Origin: Solirubrobacter sp963798325
GTDB taxonomy: Bacteria > Actinomycetota > Thermoleophilia > Solirubrobacterales > Solirubrobacteraceae
Assembly (NCBI GenBank): GCA_963798325.1
Contig: CAWCSS010000006.1
Coordinates: 1-64,000 of the forward strand
DNA length: 64,000 nt
Direction: 5' to 3'
The notes under the pieces were generated by a model. That model saw only the letters and a list, made by a program, of their open reading frames with translations. It did not search any database and was not told the origin of the DNA. Positions 1 through 7,651 of the stretch are shown in pieces. The translations under genes were made by a program, and so were the position numbers. How positions within the stretch are numbered: the stretch's first letter is position 1; each line of letters opens with the position of its first letter.

Positions 1-1497
1 GGCGTAGGTCTCCGGCAGGTCGAGCAGCGCGCACCACAGCCGCTGATCGGTCGTGTTGTGCAGCTTGAGCTTGACGAACGGGTTGCCGTCGGCGGCGCTG
101 TAGGCGACCGCGAAGTCGCCGTGCTCGGGCTCCAGCGGCGTCAGCGTGCCGGCGTCGTAGACGGTGATCTCGACCGCGTTCGCCGGCAGGCGGCTGACGG
201 GGTTGCGCAGCTCGGCGAGCCGCGTCCAGCGGGCGATCTGCTCCAGCCGCCGGACGACCTCCACGGCGTCGTCGGCGTCGGCCACGACCTGCCGGCCCTC
301 GCGCAGGATCCGCAGGCCCTCGACCTCCAGCGAGGCGTCCGCGTCCTCCATGACGTACAGCGAGCCGGCCAGCGCGGAGCGGACAGGGTCGCTGTCGATC
401 CGCACGCCGAGCCGCGGCAGAGGCAGCCCGACGACCAGCGCGGGATAGGAACGCGCGGCAGCCTCGAAGTCGAGCTCGACGCGGCTCAGGTGCGGCAGCA
501 CCTCCGTCACCCGGGCGCTCCCGAGCCGCTCGCCGTCCGGCAGCGCGTCGAAGACGGCCAGCGTCGTCGTCTCCTCGCCGCGCACCGGTGGGATGCCGTG
601 CACGGCGCCCGCGTCGATCACCCACCCGTGCTCGGGATCCCGGGTGACGATCACGTGCCCGGGCCGGTCCGCGACCGCTCCACCCAGGAACGCCCGGTCG
701 AGATCGGCGGGCACGATCGCCTCGGCCTCCGGCCATTGCTGCGTGACCCGCCCGCGCACGAGCGCGGTCACCTGACGGCTGAGCTCGCGGTAGGTGGGCG
801 TGCGCGTCGCCTGCTGCAGCGTCTCCAGCAGGAAATAGGAGAACACGCCACGGCGCTCGCCACCGAGCGCGATCTCCTTGGCCTCCTCCTCGTCGCGGCA
901 GGCGGCCAGCAGGACGTGCGGCGCCGGCGAGGTGACCCACGCGCTGCCGCCGACGTCGCGCTCCCCGACCTCCTCGGGCGCCATCAGAAAGCTCTCCAGC
1001 GGCCGCCGGCGCTCGTCGGTGGGCGCGCGGCGGACGGTCTCGCGGACGTCGCGGGTGCCGGTGCCGGAGTGGCAGCAGTCCAGGATCACGACCACGTGAG
1101 CGCCGCCGGCCGCGACCTCGGTGATCAGGGCGCCGAGCTCCTTGTCGGCGAGGTCGAAACGCCCCGGCTCGCGGCTGTCGACGCAGACGAGCGTCTCGTC
1201 CAGCCCGTCCGGCTCGATCGCCAGGAACTCCGGCGGACTCGACTCCTGCGAGCCGTGGCCGCTGAAGTAGAACAGCGCCGTGTCGCCGTCGCCGGCCGCG
1301 CCGAGCTGCTCCCGGAACGCGCCGACCACGCCGTCGCGGGTGGCCTCGCCATTGGTCAGCATTCTGATCGCGACCTTCTTGTCTGCGCGATACTCGAGAA
1401 AGTCGGCCATCCGACGGACGTCGTTGACGCAGCCGGACAGCGGCGGGACGGGGGCACGGTAGGCATCGATCCCGACCAGAAGGGCGTAAAGCGCCAT
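1..1497 (-). CDS. Caspase-like (peptidase C14/metacaspase) protein, C-terminus cut by window edge
   Basis: Cysteine protease of the caspase/metacaspase fold, predicted to cut after Arg/Lys or Asp in cytoplasmic proteins. The N-terminus opens with a beta strand (MALYALLVGIDAY), the catalytic His is in FYFSGHGSQ near residue 80 and the catalytic Cys in LDCCHSG near residue 140, both intact. The caspase domain fills about residues 1-240. The following ~260 residues are a beta-rich region I do not recognise, and the frame runs open off the left edge. No signal peptide. The ATG at 1497 was chosen because a TAGGCT -10 box lies only 6 nt upstream, fitting a leaderless start, and the domain begins directly. 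It is divergent from the stressosome operon, so stress-linked proteolysis is a reasonable inference but unproven. Confidence 0.88.
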   Translation of the reverse strand, partial: MALYALLVGIDAYRAPVPPLSGCVNDVRRMADFLEYRADKKVAIRMLTNGEATRDGVVGAFREQLGAAGDGDTALFYFSGHGSQESSPPEFLAIEPDGLDETLVCVDSREPGRFDLADKELGALITEVAAGGAHVVVILDCCHSGTGTRDVRETVRRAPTDERRRPLESFLMAPEEVGERDVGGSAWVTSPAPHVLLAACRDEEEAKEIALGGERRGVFSYFLLETLQQATRTPTYRELSRQVTALVRGRVTQQWPEAEAIVPADLDRAFLGGAVADRPGHVIVTRDPEHGWVIDAGAVHGIPPVRGEETTTLAVFDALPDGERLGSARVTEVLPHLSRVELDFEAAARSYPALVVGLPLPRLGVRIDSDPVRSALAGSLYVMEDADASLEVEGLRILREGRQVVADADDAVEVVRRLEQIARWTRLAELRNPVSRLPANAVEITVYDAGTLTPLEPEHGDFAVAYSAADGNPFVKLKLHNTTDQRLWCALLDLPETYA

Positions 1498-1503
1498 CGG
1501 GGC

Positions 1504-1509
1504 AGCCTA
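1504..1509 (-). promoter_or_regulatory. -10 box (TAGGCT) of the caspase gene, leaderless type
   Basis: TAGGCT on the minus strand ends 6 nt before the ATG at 1497, so transcription would begin at or next to the start codon. No Shine-Dalgarno sequence is present. Same spacing as at least nine other genes in the window. Confidence 0.5.
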
Positions 1510-1530
1510 TGCGGCTGCGCAGACGGGAGA

Positions 1531-1550
1531 TAGGGTGACGCCGGTCACCC
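1531..1550 (+). promoter_or_regulatory. -10 box and inverted repeat in front of the stressosome operon
   Basis: TAGGGT at 1531-1536 is a candidate -10. It overlaps a perfect 7-bp inverted repeat, GGGTGAC (1533-1539) and GTCACCC (1544-1550), separated by 4 bp. A GAGGAG ribosome-binding site follows before the ATG at 1567. The palindrome lies in the 70-bp space shared with the divergent caspase gene and could be an operator for both, or a 5' hairpin of the operon mRNA. Confidence 0.45.
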
Positions 1551-1566
1551 GGGTCAACGAGGAGCC

Positions 1567-2430
1567 ATGAGCGAGGGACTGACTGTCATCGAGACGATGT
1601 TGCGTGAGCGCCGCGGCGAGCTGCTGGCGTCCTGGGTCGCGGCCCAGTTGGATCAACCGGGTGTGCGGACCGACCTGCTCAGCGCCGACGAGCTCCGCGT
1701 CGAGAGCGATCGCTTCCTGTCCGAGCTCTCGGCGGCCGTGTCCGCCGGGTCGGCGGAGGCCGACATCAGCGGCCCGCAGTGGGGCCCGGTCAAGGACTTC
1801 CTGACCGCCCTCTCGCGCACGCGTGCGACACGCGGGTTCACGCCGACCGAGACGGCCACGTTCGTGTTCTCGCTCAAGCAGGCGCTGTTCGCGGAGGCCC
1901 GCACGGCGGACCCGGCGAGCGCCGCCGAGGCCATGTGGGTGGCCACGCTGCTGCTCGACGCGCTCGGCCTGTTCACCGCCGAGGCCTACCTGCGCTCGCG
2001 CGAGGAGATCATCCAGCGCCAGCAGGAAGAGCTGATGGAGCTCTCCACGCCGGTCGTGAAGCTCTGGCAGGGCGTGGTCGCGCTGCCGCTGATCGGCACG
2101 CTCGACAGCGCCCGCACCCAGGTGGTGATGGAGAGCCTGCTGGAGAAGATCATCGAGACCGACTCGGCGCTGGCGATCATCGACATCACCGGCGTGCCGA
2201 CGGTCGACACGCTCGTCGCCCAGCACCTGCTCAAGACCGTCGCGGCCGCCCGCCTGATGGGCGCCGACTGCATCATCAGCGGCATCCGGCCGCAGATCGC
2301 CCAGACGATCGTGCACCTCGGGCTGGACCTCCAGGACGTCACCACCAAGTCGAGCCTGGCCGATGCGGTCGTAGTCGCGCTGGACCGCACGGGCTACCGG
2401 ATCACGCGCGTGCGCAAGGGCTCGGAGTAG
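1567..2430 (+). CDS. rsbR: RsbR-type stressosome sensor/scaffold protein (N-terminal sensory domain plus STAS)
   Basis: 287 aa. Residues ~1-150 form an all-helical RsbRD-type N-domain of the kind that senses the signal; ~165-280 form a STAS domain. The STAS part carries IDITGVPTVDT and GIRPQIAQT, the two segments that hold the threonines phosphorylated by RsbT in Bacillus RsbRA; exact residue equivalence was not checked. In known systems RsbR and RsbS co-assemble into the ~1.8 MDa stressosome that sequesters RsbT. The ATG at 1567 has a GAGGAG ribosome-binding site. The next gene starts 4 nt after this stop, so the genes are almost certainly co-transcribed. Confidence 0.92.
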   Translation: MSEGLTVIETMLRERRGELLASWVAAQLDQPGVRTDLLSADELRVESDRFLSELSAAVSAGSAEADISGPQWGPVKDFLTALSRTRATRGFTPTETATFVFSLKQALFAEARTADPASAAEAMWVATLLLDALGLFTAEAYLRSREEIIQRQQEELMELSTPVVKLWQGVVALPLIGTLDSARTQVVMESLLEKIIETDSALAIIDITGVPTVDTLVAQHLLKTVAAARLMGADCIISGIRPQIAQTIVHLGLDLQDVTTKSSLADAVVVALDRTGYRITRVRKGSE

Positions 2431-2434
2431 TCCC

Positions 2435-2842
2435 GTGGAGAACCGGATCCCGATCCTCAAGCTGGGTCACCTCCTGCTGGTGAGCATCCAGGTCGACATG
2501 CACGACCGGATGGCGATGGCGCTGCAGGAGGATCTGGCGCAGCGGATCGCGGATACGGGCGCGCGCGGCGTCCTGATCGACATCTCGGCGCTCGAGCTCG
2601 TCGACTCGTTCATCGGGCGGATGCTGTCCGACATCGCCGGTATCGCGGCCGTCCTGGACGCCGACACCGTCGTCGTCGGCATGCGCCCGGTGGTGGCGAT
2701 CACGCTGGTCGATCTCGGGCTGACGCTGCCCGGCGTGCGCACCGCCCTGACCGTGGAGCGCGGCATGGCCATGCTGCCGGCGCCCGTCACCGACGACGAC
2801 GAGTTCGACGTCGCTGAGGAAACCGAGGACAGTGCCGGGTGA
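2435..2842 (+). CDS. rsbS: RsbS stressosome core STAS protein
   Basis: 135 aa, a single STAS domain with short acidic tail. The conserved phospho-serine is in LELVDSFIGRML, matching Ser59 of Bacillus RsbS, so it should be an RsbT substrate and the structural partner of RsbR. The start is GTG at 2435, 4 nt after rsbR; no other start preserves the first beta strand (IPILKLGHLLLVS). The 3' end overlaps rsbT by 11 nt. Acidic C-terminal extension (DDDEFDVAEETEDSAG) is longer than in Bacillus. Confidence 0.93.
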   Translation: MENRIPILKLGHLLLVSIQVDMHDRMAMALQEDLAQRIADTGARGVLIDISALELVDSFIGRMLSDIAGIAAVLDADTVVVGMRPVVAITLVDLGLTLPGVRTALTVERGMAMLPAPVTDDDEFDVAEETEDSAG

Positions 2843-3230
2843 TGAGCCGATCCCGCTGCGCTCGGACGAGGACGTCGTGCGGGCGCGGCACCGGGTGCGC
2901 GAGCTGGCGCAGCAGGCCGGGCTGCGTCTGGTCGACCAGACCAAGCTCGTCACGGCCGTGAGCGAACTGGCCCGCAACACCGTGATCCACGGTGGCGGCG
3001 GGCACATGACGACGGCGCTGGTCACCAACGGCGCGCGGATGGGCGTGTCGGCGACGTTCGAGGACAGCGGCCCGGGGATCCCCGACGTGCAGGCCGCCCT
3101 CAGCGACGGTTTCAGCACCGGCAGCGGACTCGGGCTCGGGTTCGGCGGCGCGAAGCGCCTGGTCGGCGAATTCGAGGTCCGGGCACGCGACGAGGGCGGC
3201 ACCTTCGTTCGCGTGGTGACATGGCGTTGA
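2832..3230 (+). CDS. rsbT: RsbT-type switch serine/threonine kinase
   Basis: 132 aa GHKL ATPase-fold kinase. N box is in VSELARNTVIHGG, G1 box in FEDSGPGIPD and a glycine-rich G2 lid in STGSGLGLGFGGAKR. In known stressosomes RsbT phosphorylates RsbR and RsbS, leaves the complex and activates a PP2C phosphatase. GTG start at 2832 inside the rsbS 3' end; its 3' end overlaps the next gene by 10 nt, which implies translational coupling. Confidence 0.93.
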   Translation: MPGDEPIPLRSDEDVVRARHRVRELAQQAGLRLVDQTKLVTAVSELARNTVIHGGGGHMTTALVTNGARMGVSATFEDSGPGIPDVQAALSDGFSTGSGLGLGFGGAKRLVGEFEVRARDEGGTFVRVVTWR

Positions 3231-4198
3231 GCGCGGTCCGGCTGCGCGTCGACGATCCCAGCGGCGTGGCCCCGGCCCGCCGCGCCGCGGAGGAGCTCGC
3301 CGACGATCTCGGGTTCGACGAGCGCCGGCGCGGGGAGGTGGCGATCGTGGTCACCGAGCTCGCGACGAACCTGCTGCGCCACGCCGGCGGCGGCGAGATC
3401 ATCCTGCGCATCTCGCGCGGGGACCCGCCCACCGTGGACGTGATCGCCAGCGACCGCGGGTCGGGCATCCGCGACCCCGGCCGTGCGCTCGAGGACGGCT
3501 ACTCGACCGGCGGCGGCCCGGGCAACGGGCTCGGGGCGATCGAACGGTTGTCGGCGACGATGGACCTGCAGACGAGCGCGACGGGCACGGTCGTGGCCAC
3601 GCGGCTCGGCGCCAAGCGCGACGTCCCGGTGGTCGACGGCATCGCGCTGGCGATGGCCGGTGAGACCGCCAGCGGCGACGCGTGGGGACAGGCGCGTGAC
3701 GGGGCGCGGCTGACGATCCTGCTGGCCGACGGCCTCGGGCACGGCACCGAAGCCGCCAACGCCGCCAACCTCGCCGTGCGTCAGCTGCGAGCGGGGCTGG
3801 AGCCCGGGTTCCTGCTCGAGCGCATGCACGACGCGCTGCGCGTGACCCGCGGCGCCGCCGCCGCCGTCGCGCGCGTGGACCTCGCGTCCGGACGGGTCGA
3901 CTACGCCGGGATCGGCAACATCGCGGGAACGATCGTCGACGACGGCCGGACGAAGTCGCTGGTCTCGATGCCCGGCATCCTCGGGCACCGGCTGCAGAAG
4001 GTCCGCACGTTCGACTACGAGCTGCCACCCGGCGGCCTGCTGGTCATGCATTCCGACGGGCTGCGCAGCGGCTGGGAGCTGGACGGCTACCCGGGGGTGC
4101 AGCGCCGCGATCCGCTGGTGATCGCGTCGCTGTTGATCCGCGACTTCGAGCGCGGCCGCGACGACGTGAGCGTCGTGGTCGCGAGGAGAGCGATGTAG
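3221..4198 (+). CDS. RsbX-like PP2C (SpoIIE-type) phosphatase with N-terminal GHKL ATPase domain
   Basis: 325 aa. Residues ~1-130 are a second GHKL domain (N box VVTELATNLLRHAG, G1 SDRGSGIRD, G2 STGGGPGNGLGAIER), and ~135-325 a compact SpoIIE/PP2C phosphatase (LLADGLGHGTEAANAAN, MHSDGLRSG, RGRDDVSVVVAR). RsbX removes phosphate from RsbR/RsbS and resets the stressosome; this protein sits in the RsbX position directly behind rsbT. The fusion of a kinase-fold domain to the phosphatase is longer than Bacillus RsbX (~200 aa) but common among actinobacterial SpoIIE phosphatases. The ATG at 3221 lies within rsbT. Confidence 0.85.
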   Translation: MALSAVRLRVDDPSGVAPARRAAEELADDLGFDERRRGEVAIVVTELATNLLRHAGGGEIILRISRGDPPTVDVIASDRGSGIRDPGRALEDGYSTGGGPGNGLGAIERLSATMDLQTSATGTVVATRLGAKRDVPVVDGIALAMAGETASGDAWGQARDGARLTILLADGLGHGTEAANAANLAVRQLRAGLEPGFLLERMHDALRVTRGAAAAVARVDLASGRVDYAGIGNIAGTIVDDGRTKSLVSMPGILGHRLQKVRTFDYELPPGGLLVMHSDGLRSGWELDGYPGVQRRDPLVIASLLIRDFERGRDDVSVVVARRAM

Positions 4199-5920
4199 GT
4201 GTCGGGGTACGGCGAGGAGATCACGCGCGTCTATCTCGGTCACGACGAGGGCGTCGTGACCGCCCGCCAGCGCACGCGTGACATCGCCGAGCTGATCGGC
4301 TACGACCGGCTCGAGCAGACGCGGGTGGCCACCGCCGTCTCCGAGCTCGCGCGCAACGCTCGCCGCTATGCGGGTGGCGGCGAGGTGCGCATCCGCTGCG
4401 CGACCGACCGCCTGCAGATCGACGTGATCGACGAGGGCCCGGGCATCCCGAACCTCGAGGAGGTGCTCAGCGGCGCGTACGTCTCCAGCACCGGCATGGG
4501 CCGCGGGCTGGTCGGCGTGCGGCTGATGATGGACGAGTTCGAGATCTCCGCGCCGGCGGGACGCGGCACGCGGGTCACGGTCTCCAAACGGCTCCCGGCC
4601 GGCGCGAGCCCGAATCCGCGGACGCTGCGCGACGAGCTGTCCAAGCGTGGCGCGCGTTCGCCGTTCGATGAGGTCTCGCGCCAGAACGAGGAGCTGCTGC
4701 AGGCGCTCGGCGAGGTGCGCCGGCGCCAGGCGGACATGCTCGCGCTCAACCGCGAGCTCGAGGAGACCAACCAGGGCGTGGTGGCGTTGTACGCCGAGCT
4801 CGACGATCGCGCCGAGCGCCTGGTCGAGGCCGACGAGCGCAAATCACGCTTCCTGGCCGACATGAGCCACGAGCTGCGCACGCCGCTGAACTCGATCATC
4901 GCGTTGAGCGAGCTGCTGCTCAGCGGCGAGCCGGAGCTGGTCGGCGAGCAGATCACGCAGGTGGCGTTCATCCGCCGCGTGGCCTCCGACCAGCTGCGCC
5001 TGATCGGCGACCTGCTCGACATCGCCAAGATCGAGGCGGGCCGGCTGGAGCTCGATCTCGCCGACGTGACGATCGCCGAGTTGTTCGTGATCCTGCGCGG
5101 CCAGCTGCGCCCGCTGCTGCTCGGCTCCGACGTGGACCTGCGCTTCGACATCCCGAGCGAGCCGATCGAGCTGCGCACCGACGAGGACAAGCTGATGCAG
5201 ATCGTGCGCAACCTCGTCGCCAACGCGCTGAAGTTCACCACCGCGGGCGAGGTGGTGGTGCACGCCACGCTGGACGGCGAGGTCGTGATCTTCGAGGTCT
5301 CCGACACCGGGATCGGGATCGCGCCCCAGAACCTGTCGCGGATCTTCGAGGAGTTCGTGCAGATCCCGGGTGAGCTGCAGCGCGAGGGCCACGGCACCGG
5401 GCTCGGACTGCCGCTGACGCGCAAGCTCGTCGGGCTCCTCGGGGGTGAGATCCACGTGCGCAGCACGGTCGGCACGGGCACGACGTTCACGGTCACGCTG
5501 CCGCGCAGCGGAATCGCGGCGTCCTCGCTGCCCGACCTCACCGGCGCGGTGCTGGTGGTCGACGACGACGACGCGGCGCGCTACGTCGTCGAGACGCACC
5601 TGCGCGACACCACGTGGCGGACGGTGGCCGCCGGCGGCGGCGCGGCGGCGCTGGCGGCACTGAGCGCGAGCGTGCCGGCGGCGATGATCCTCGACTATGC
5701 GATGCCCGAGATCGACGGCCTGGAGGTGCTGCGGCGCATGCGCGACGACCAACGGCTGGCGGCGATCCCGGTGATCCTGCACACCTCGCGGCAGCTCGAC
5801 GCCGGCGAGCGCGCGCGGGTCAAGGCCTTCGGCGCGAGCGTGCTGGACAAGTCCGACACGTCGCGCACGCAGTTGCTGGCGGCGCTGGCCGAAGCCACCC
5901 GGGGGGCGCGCGATGCGTGA
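4199..5920 (+). CDS. RsbT-like domain fused to a hybrid histidine kinase with receiver
   Basis: 573 aa, cytoplasmic, no membrane segment. Order: RsbT-like GHKL domain (~1-135, with SELARNARRYAGGGEV, DEGPGIPN and SSTGMGRGLVGVRL); coiled coil (~150-218); HisKA dimerisation domain with the phospho-His in DMSHELRTPLNS (~223); second GHKL domain (~330-440, with NLVANALKFT, DTGIGI and GTGLGLPLTRK); receiver (~448-565) with DDDD pocket, phospho-Asp in ILDYAMPE and Lys in LDKSD. GTG start at 4199 abuts the previous stop and keeps the RsbT-like domain whole. The protein physically joins a Ser/Thr partner-switch kinase fold to a His-Asp kinase. Its 3' end overlaps the next gene by 8 nt, which encodes a receiver-phosphatase, the likely phosphotransfer partner. 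Confidence 0.9.
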   Translation: MSGYGEEITRVYLGHDEGVVTARQRTRDIAELIGYDRLEQTRVATAVSELARNARRYAGGGEVRIRCATDRLQIDVIDEGPGIPNLEEVLSGAYVSSTGMGRGLVGVRLMMDEFEISAPAGRGTRVTVSKRLPAGASPNPRTLRDELSKRGARSPFDEVSRQNEELLQALGEVRRRQADMLALNRELEETNQGVVALYAELDDRAERLVEADERKSRFLADMSHELRTPLNSIIALSELLLSGEPELVGEQITQVAFIRRVASDQLRLIGDLLDIAKIEAGRLELDLADVTIAELFVILRGQLRPLLLGSDVDLRFDIPSEPIELRTDEDKLMQIVRNLVANALKFTTAGEVVVHATLDGEVVIFEVSDTGIGIAPQNLSRIFEEFVQIPGELQREGHGTGLGLPLTRKLVGLLGGEIHVRSTVGTGTTFTVTLPRSGIAASSLPDLTGAVLVVDDDDAARYVVETHLRDTTWRTVAAGGGAAALAALSASVPAAMILDYAMPEIDGLEVLRRMRDDQRLAAIPVILHTSRQLDAGERARVKAFGASVLDKSDTSRTQLLAALAEATRGARDA

Positions 5921-7298
5921 GACGGTGGTGCTCCTGGCCGATGACGACGACGTCGGGCGCTACGTCATCGCGACGATGCTGCGACGCTCGGGGTTCACCG
6001 TGCGCGAGGTCTCCGACGGCGTGGCGGCCGTGGAGACCGCGGCCACCGAGCTCCCGGATCTCGCCATCCTCGACGTCAAGATGCCGGGCTACGACGGCTT
6101 CGAGGCGTGCCGCAAGCTCAAGTCGGCGGAGTCGACGCAGCACATCCCGGTGCTGATGCTCTCCGCGACGTTCCTGGAGACCGACGCGCACGTCGAGGGC
6201 CTGGAGACCGGCGCCGACGCCTACCTGACGCAGCCGGTCGAGGCGCCCGTGCTCGCCGCGACCGTGCGCTCGCTGCTGCGGGCGCGCAGTGCGGAGCAGG
6301 AGGTGCGCCGCGCGGCCTCGGAGTGGCGCACGACGTTCGAGGCGATCTCGGACGCGGTCGCGGTGCTCAACGCCGATGGCGTGGTCGAGCGGGCCAACCG
6401 CGCGTTCGTGGCGTTGTTCGGCGAGGTGATCGGGTTGCGCGTGGTCGCGTTGCGGAGCGCGCGCGCGACGGGCGAGTTGGCGCTGGGTGACCGGCTCTTC
6501 AGCGTGCGCTTCGACGTCGTCCCGCAGGAGATCGACTCGCTGGGGCGTGAGGTCGTGACGCTCAACGACATCACCTCGGCGCGGCGGGCCCTGGCCACGG
6601 AGCGCTCGATCTCGCGCACGCTGCAACTGACCCTGCTGCCCACGCGGATGCCGGCGGATCCGCGCGTGGACCTGCACGCCTGGCACGTCGCCGCGGAGCG
6701 CGAACTGGTCGTGGGCGGCGACTGGTACGACGTGATCGAGACCGGGCAGGGGCTGTGGCTGGTGATCGGCGATGTCGCCGGCCACGGGGTGGCGGCCACC
6801 GCGCAGGCGGGTGCGCTGCGGCACTCGCTGCGCGTCTACGCGCACGAGGGCTACTCGCTCGAGGTTGCGCTGGCGCGGCTGAACCAGCTCGTGCTCGACG
6901 ACGAGAACGCGCGCATGGCGACGATGTGCGTGGTGCGGGTCGACGACGACCCGGCGAGGGTCTGTGTCGCCTGCGCGGGGCATCCGCCGCCACTGTTGAT
7001 TGACGCGGATGGGAACGCGGCGCTGGCGGACTGCGGCACGGGGGTCGTGCTCGGCGTGATGGGGGCGACGTTCGAGGAGTCGCGGATCCCGTTCGCGCCC
7101 GGTGAGCGGCTCGTGCTCTACACGGACGGCCTGATGGAGCGCCCGGGCGAGACGATCGACGATGGGCTGGCGCGGCTCGTGCGCACCGCCGACGGCATCG
7201 ACGGGCTCGTCGAGCTGCGCACCCACCTGGTCGAGACACTGGTCGGAAGTGCAGAGCCACGCGACGATGTTGCGCTGCTGCTCGCGCAGCGCAGGTAG
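5913..7298 (+). CDS. Response regulator with PAS-like linker and SpoIIE PP2C phosphatase output (RsbU-like)
   Basis: 461 aa. Receiver at ~1-125 (LLADDDDVGRYV, phospho-Asp in AILDVKMPG), a PAS-like segment at ~130-225 (FEAISDAVAVLNADGVVERAN), then a SpoIIE/PP2C domain at ~235-458 with metal-binding GGDWYDVI, GDVAGHGVAA and LYTDGLMER. The usual receiver Lys before the cis-Pro is Gln here (YLTQPVE), so signal transmission may be altered. It should dephosphorylate an anti-sigma antagonist STAS protein, and such a gene follows at once. It overlaps the hybrid kinase gene by 8 nt. Confidence 0.9.
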   Translation: MRETVVLLADDDDVGRYVIATMLRRSGFTVREVSDGVAAVETAATELPDLAILDVKMPGYDGFEACRKLKSAESTQHIPVLMLSATFLETDAHVEGLETGADAYLTQPVEAPVLAATVRSLLRARSAEQEVRRAASEWRTTFEAISDAVAVLNADGVVERANRAFVALFGEVIGLRVVALRSARATGELALGDRLFSVRFDVVPQEIDSLGREVVTLNDITSARRALATERSISRTLQLTLLPTRMPADPRVDLHAWHVAAERELVVGGDWYDVIETGQGLWLVIGDVAGHGVAATAQAGALRHSLRVYAHEGYSLEVALARLNQLVLDDENARMATMCVVRVDDDPARVCVACAGHPPPLLIDADGNAALADCGTGVVLGVMGATFEESRIPFAPGERLVLYTDGLMERPGETIDDGLARLVRTADGIDGLVELRTHLVETLVGSAEPRDDVALLLAQRR

Positions 7299-7301
7299 AG
7301 T
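7296..7301 (+). promoter_or_regulatory. -10 box (TAGAGT) for the rsbV-like gene
   Basis: TAGAGT ends 8 nt before the ATG at 7310 and includes the stop codon of the preceding phosphatase. No ribosome-binding site is visible, so a leaderless internal transcript for the antagonist gene alone is likely. Confidence 0.5.
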
Positions 7302-7309
7302 GGGCGACG

Positions 7310-7627
7310 ATGAGCGAAGGTCTGTTCCGCGTGGTCACGCACCATGCCGCTGACGGCGTGGTCGTCTCGCTGTCGGGCGAGCTGGACCTGGCGGGCGAGC
7401 ATCGCCTCGAGGAGGCGATCGAGGCCGCGCGCGCGACCGGTCTGCCGCTGACGATTGACCTCAAGGGCCTGAACTTCATCGATTCCTCCGGCCTGCGCGT
7501 GCTCGTCCGGCTGCACAACACGGCCGTGTCGGACGGCTTCGACTACACGCTGATCGCCGGTCCGCCGCAGGTCCAGCGCACGTTCGCGCTGTGCGGGCTG
7601 GACCGCACGCTCGCGTTCGCCGCCTGA
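7310..7627 (+). CDS. Anti-sigma factor antagonist, STAS domain (RsbV/SpoIIAA-like)
   Basis: 105 aa, one STAS domain. The regulatory serine is in NFIDSSGLRVLVRL, as in SpoIIAA/RsbV. When unphosphorylated it would bind an RsbW-type anti-sigma kinase and free a sigma factor; when phosphorylated it is released and then reset by a PP2C phosphatase such as the upstream receiver-phosphatase. No sigma factor or stand-alone RsbW kinase lies next to it, so the final target is elsewhere in the genome or is one of the GHKL domains of this operon. Confidence 0.9.
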   Translation: MSEGLFRVVTHHAADGVVVSLSGELDLAGEHRLEEAIEAARATGLPLTIDLKGLNFIDSSGLRVLVRLHNTAVSDGFDYTLIAGPPQVQRTFALCGLDRTLAFAA

Positions 7628-7638
7628 GCGCGTCTCGC

Positions 7639-7644
7639 TAGCGT
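7639..7644 (+). promoter_or_regulatory. -10 box (TAGCGT) for the LLM oxidoreductase
   Basis: TAGCGT ends 7 nt before the ATG at 7652, again the leaderless spacing. This argues for 7652 over the in-frame GTG at 7643, which lies inside the box. Confidence 0.45.
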
Positions 7645-7651
7645 GACGCGC

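Noticed and set aside
58..1533. Long open frame on the plus strand opposite the caspase gene
   Set aside because: Its product is Arg/Asp/Gly-rich low-complexity sequence with no domain, a shadow of codon bias; the minus strand encodes a clear caspase.
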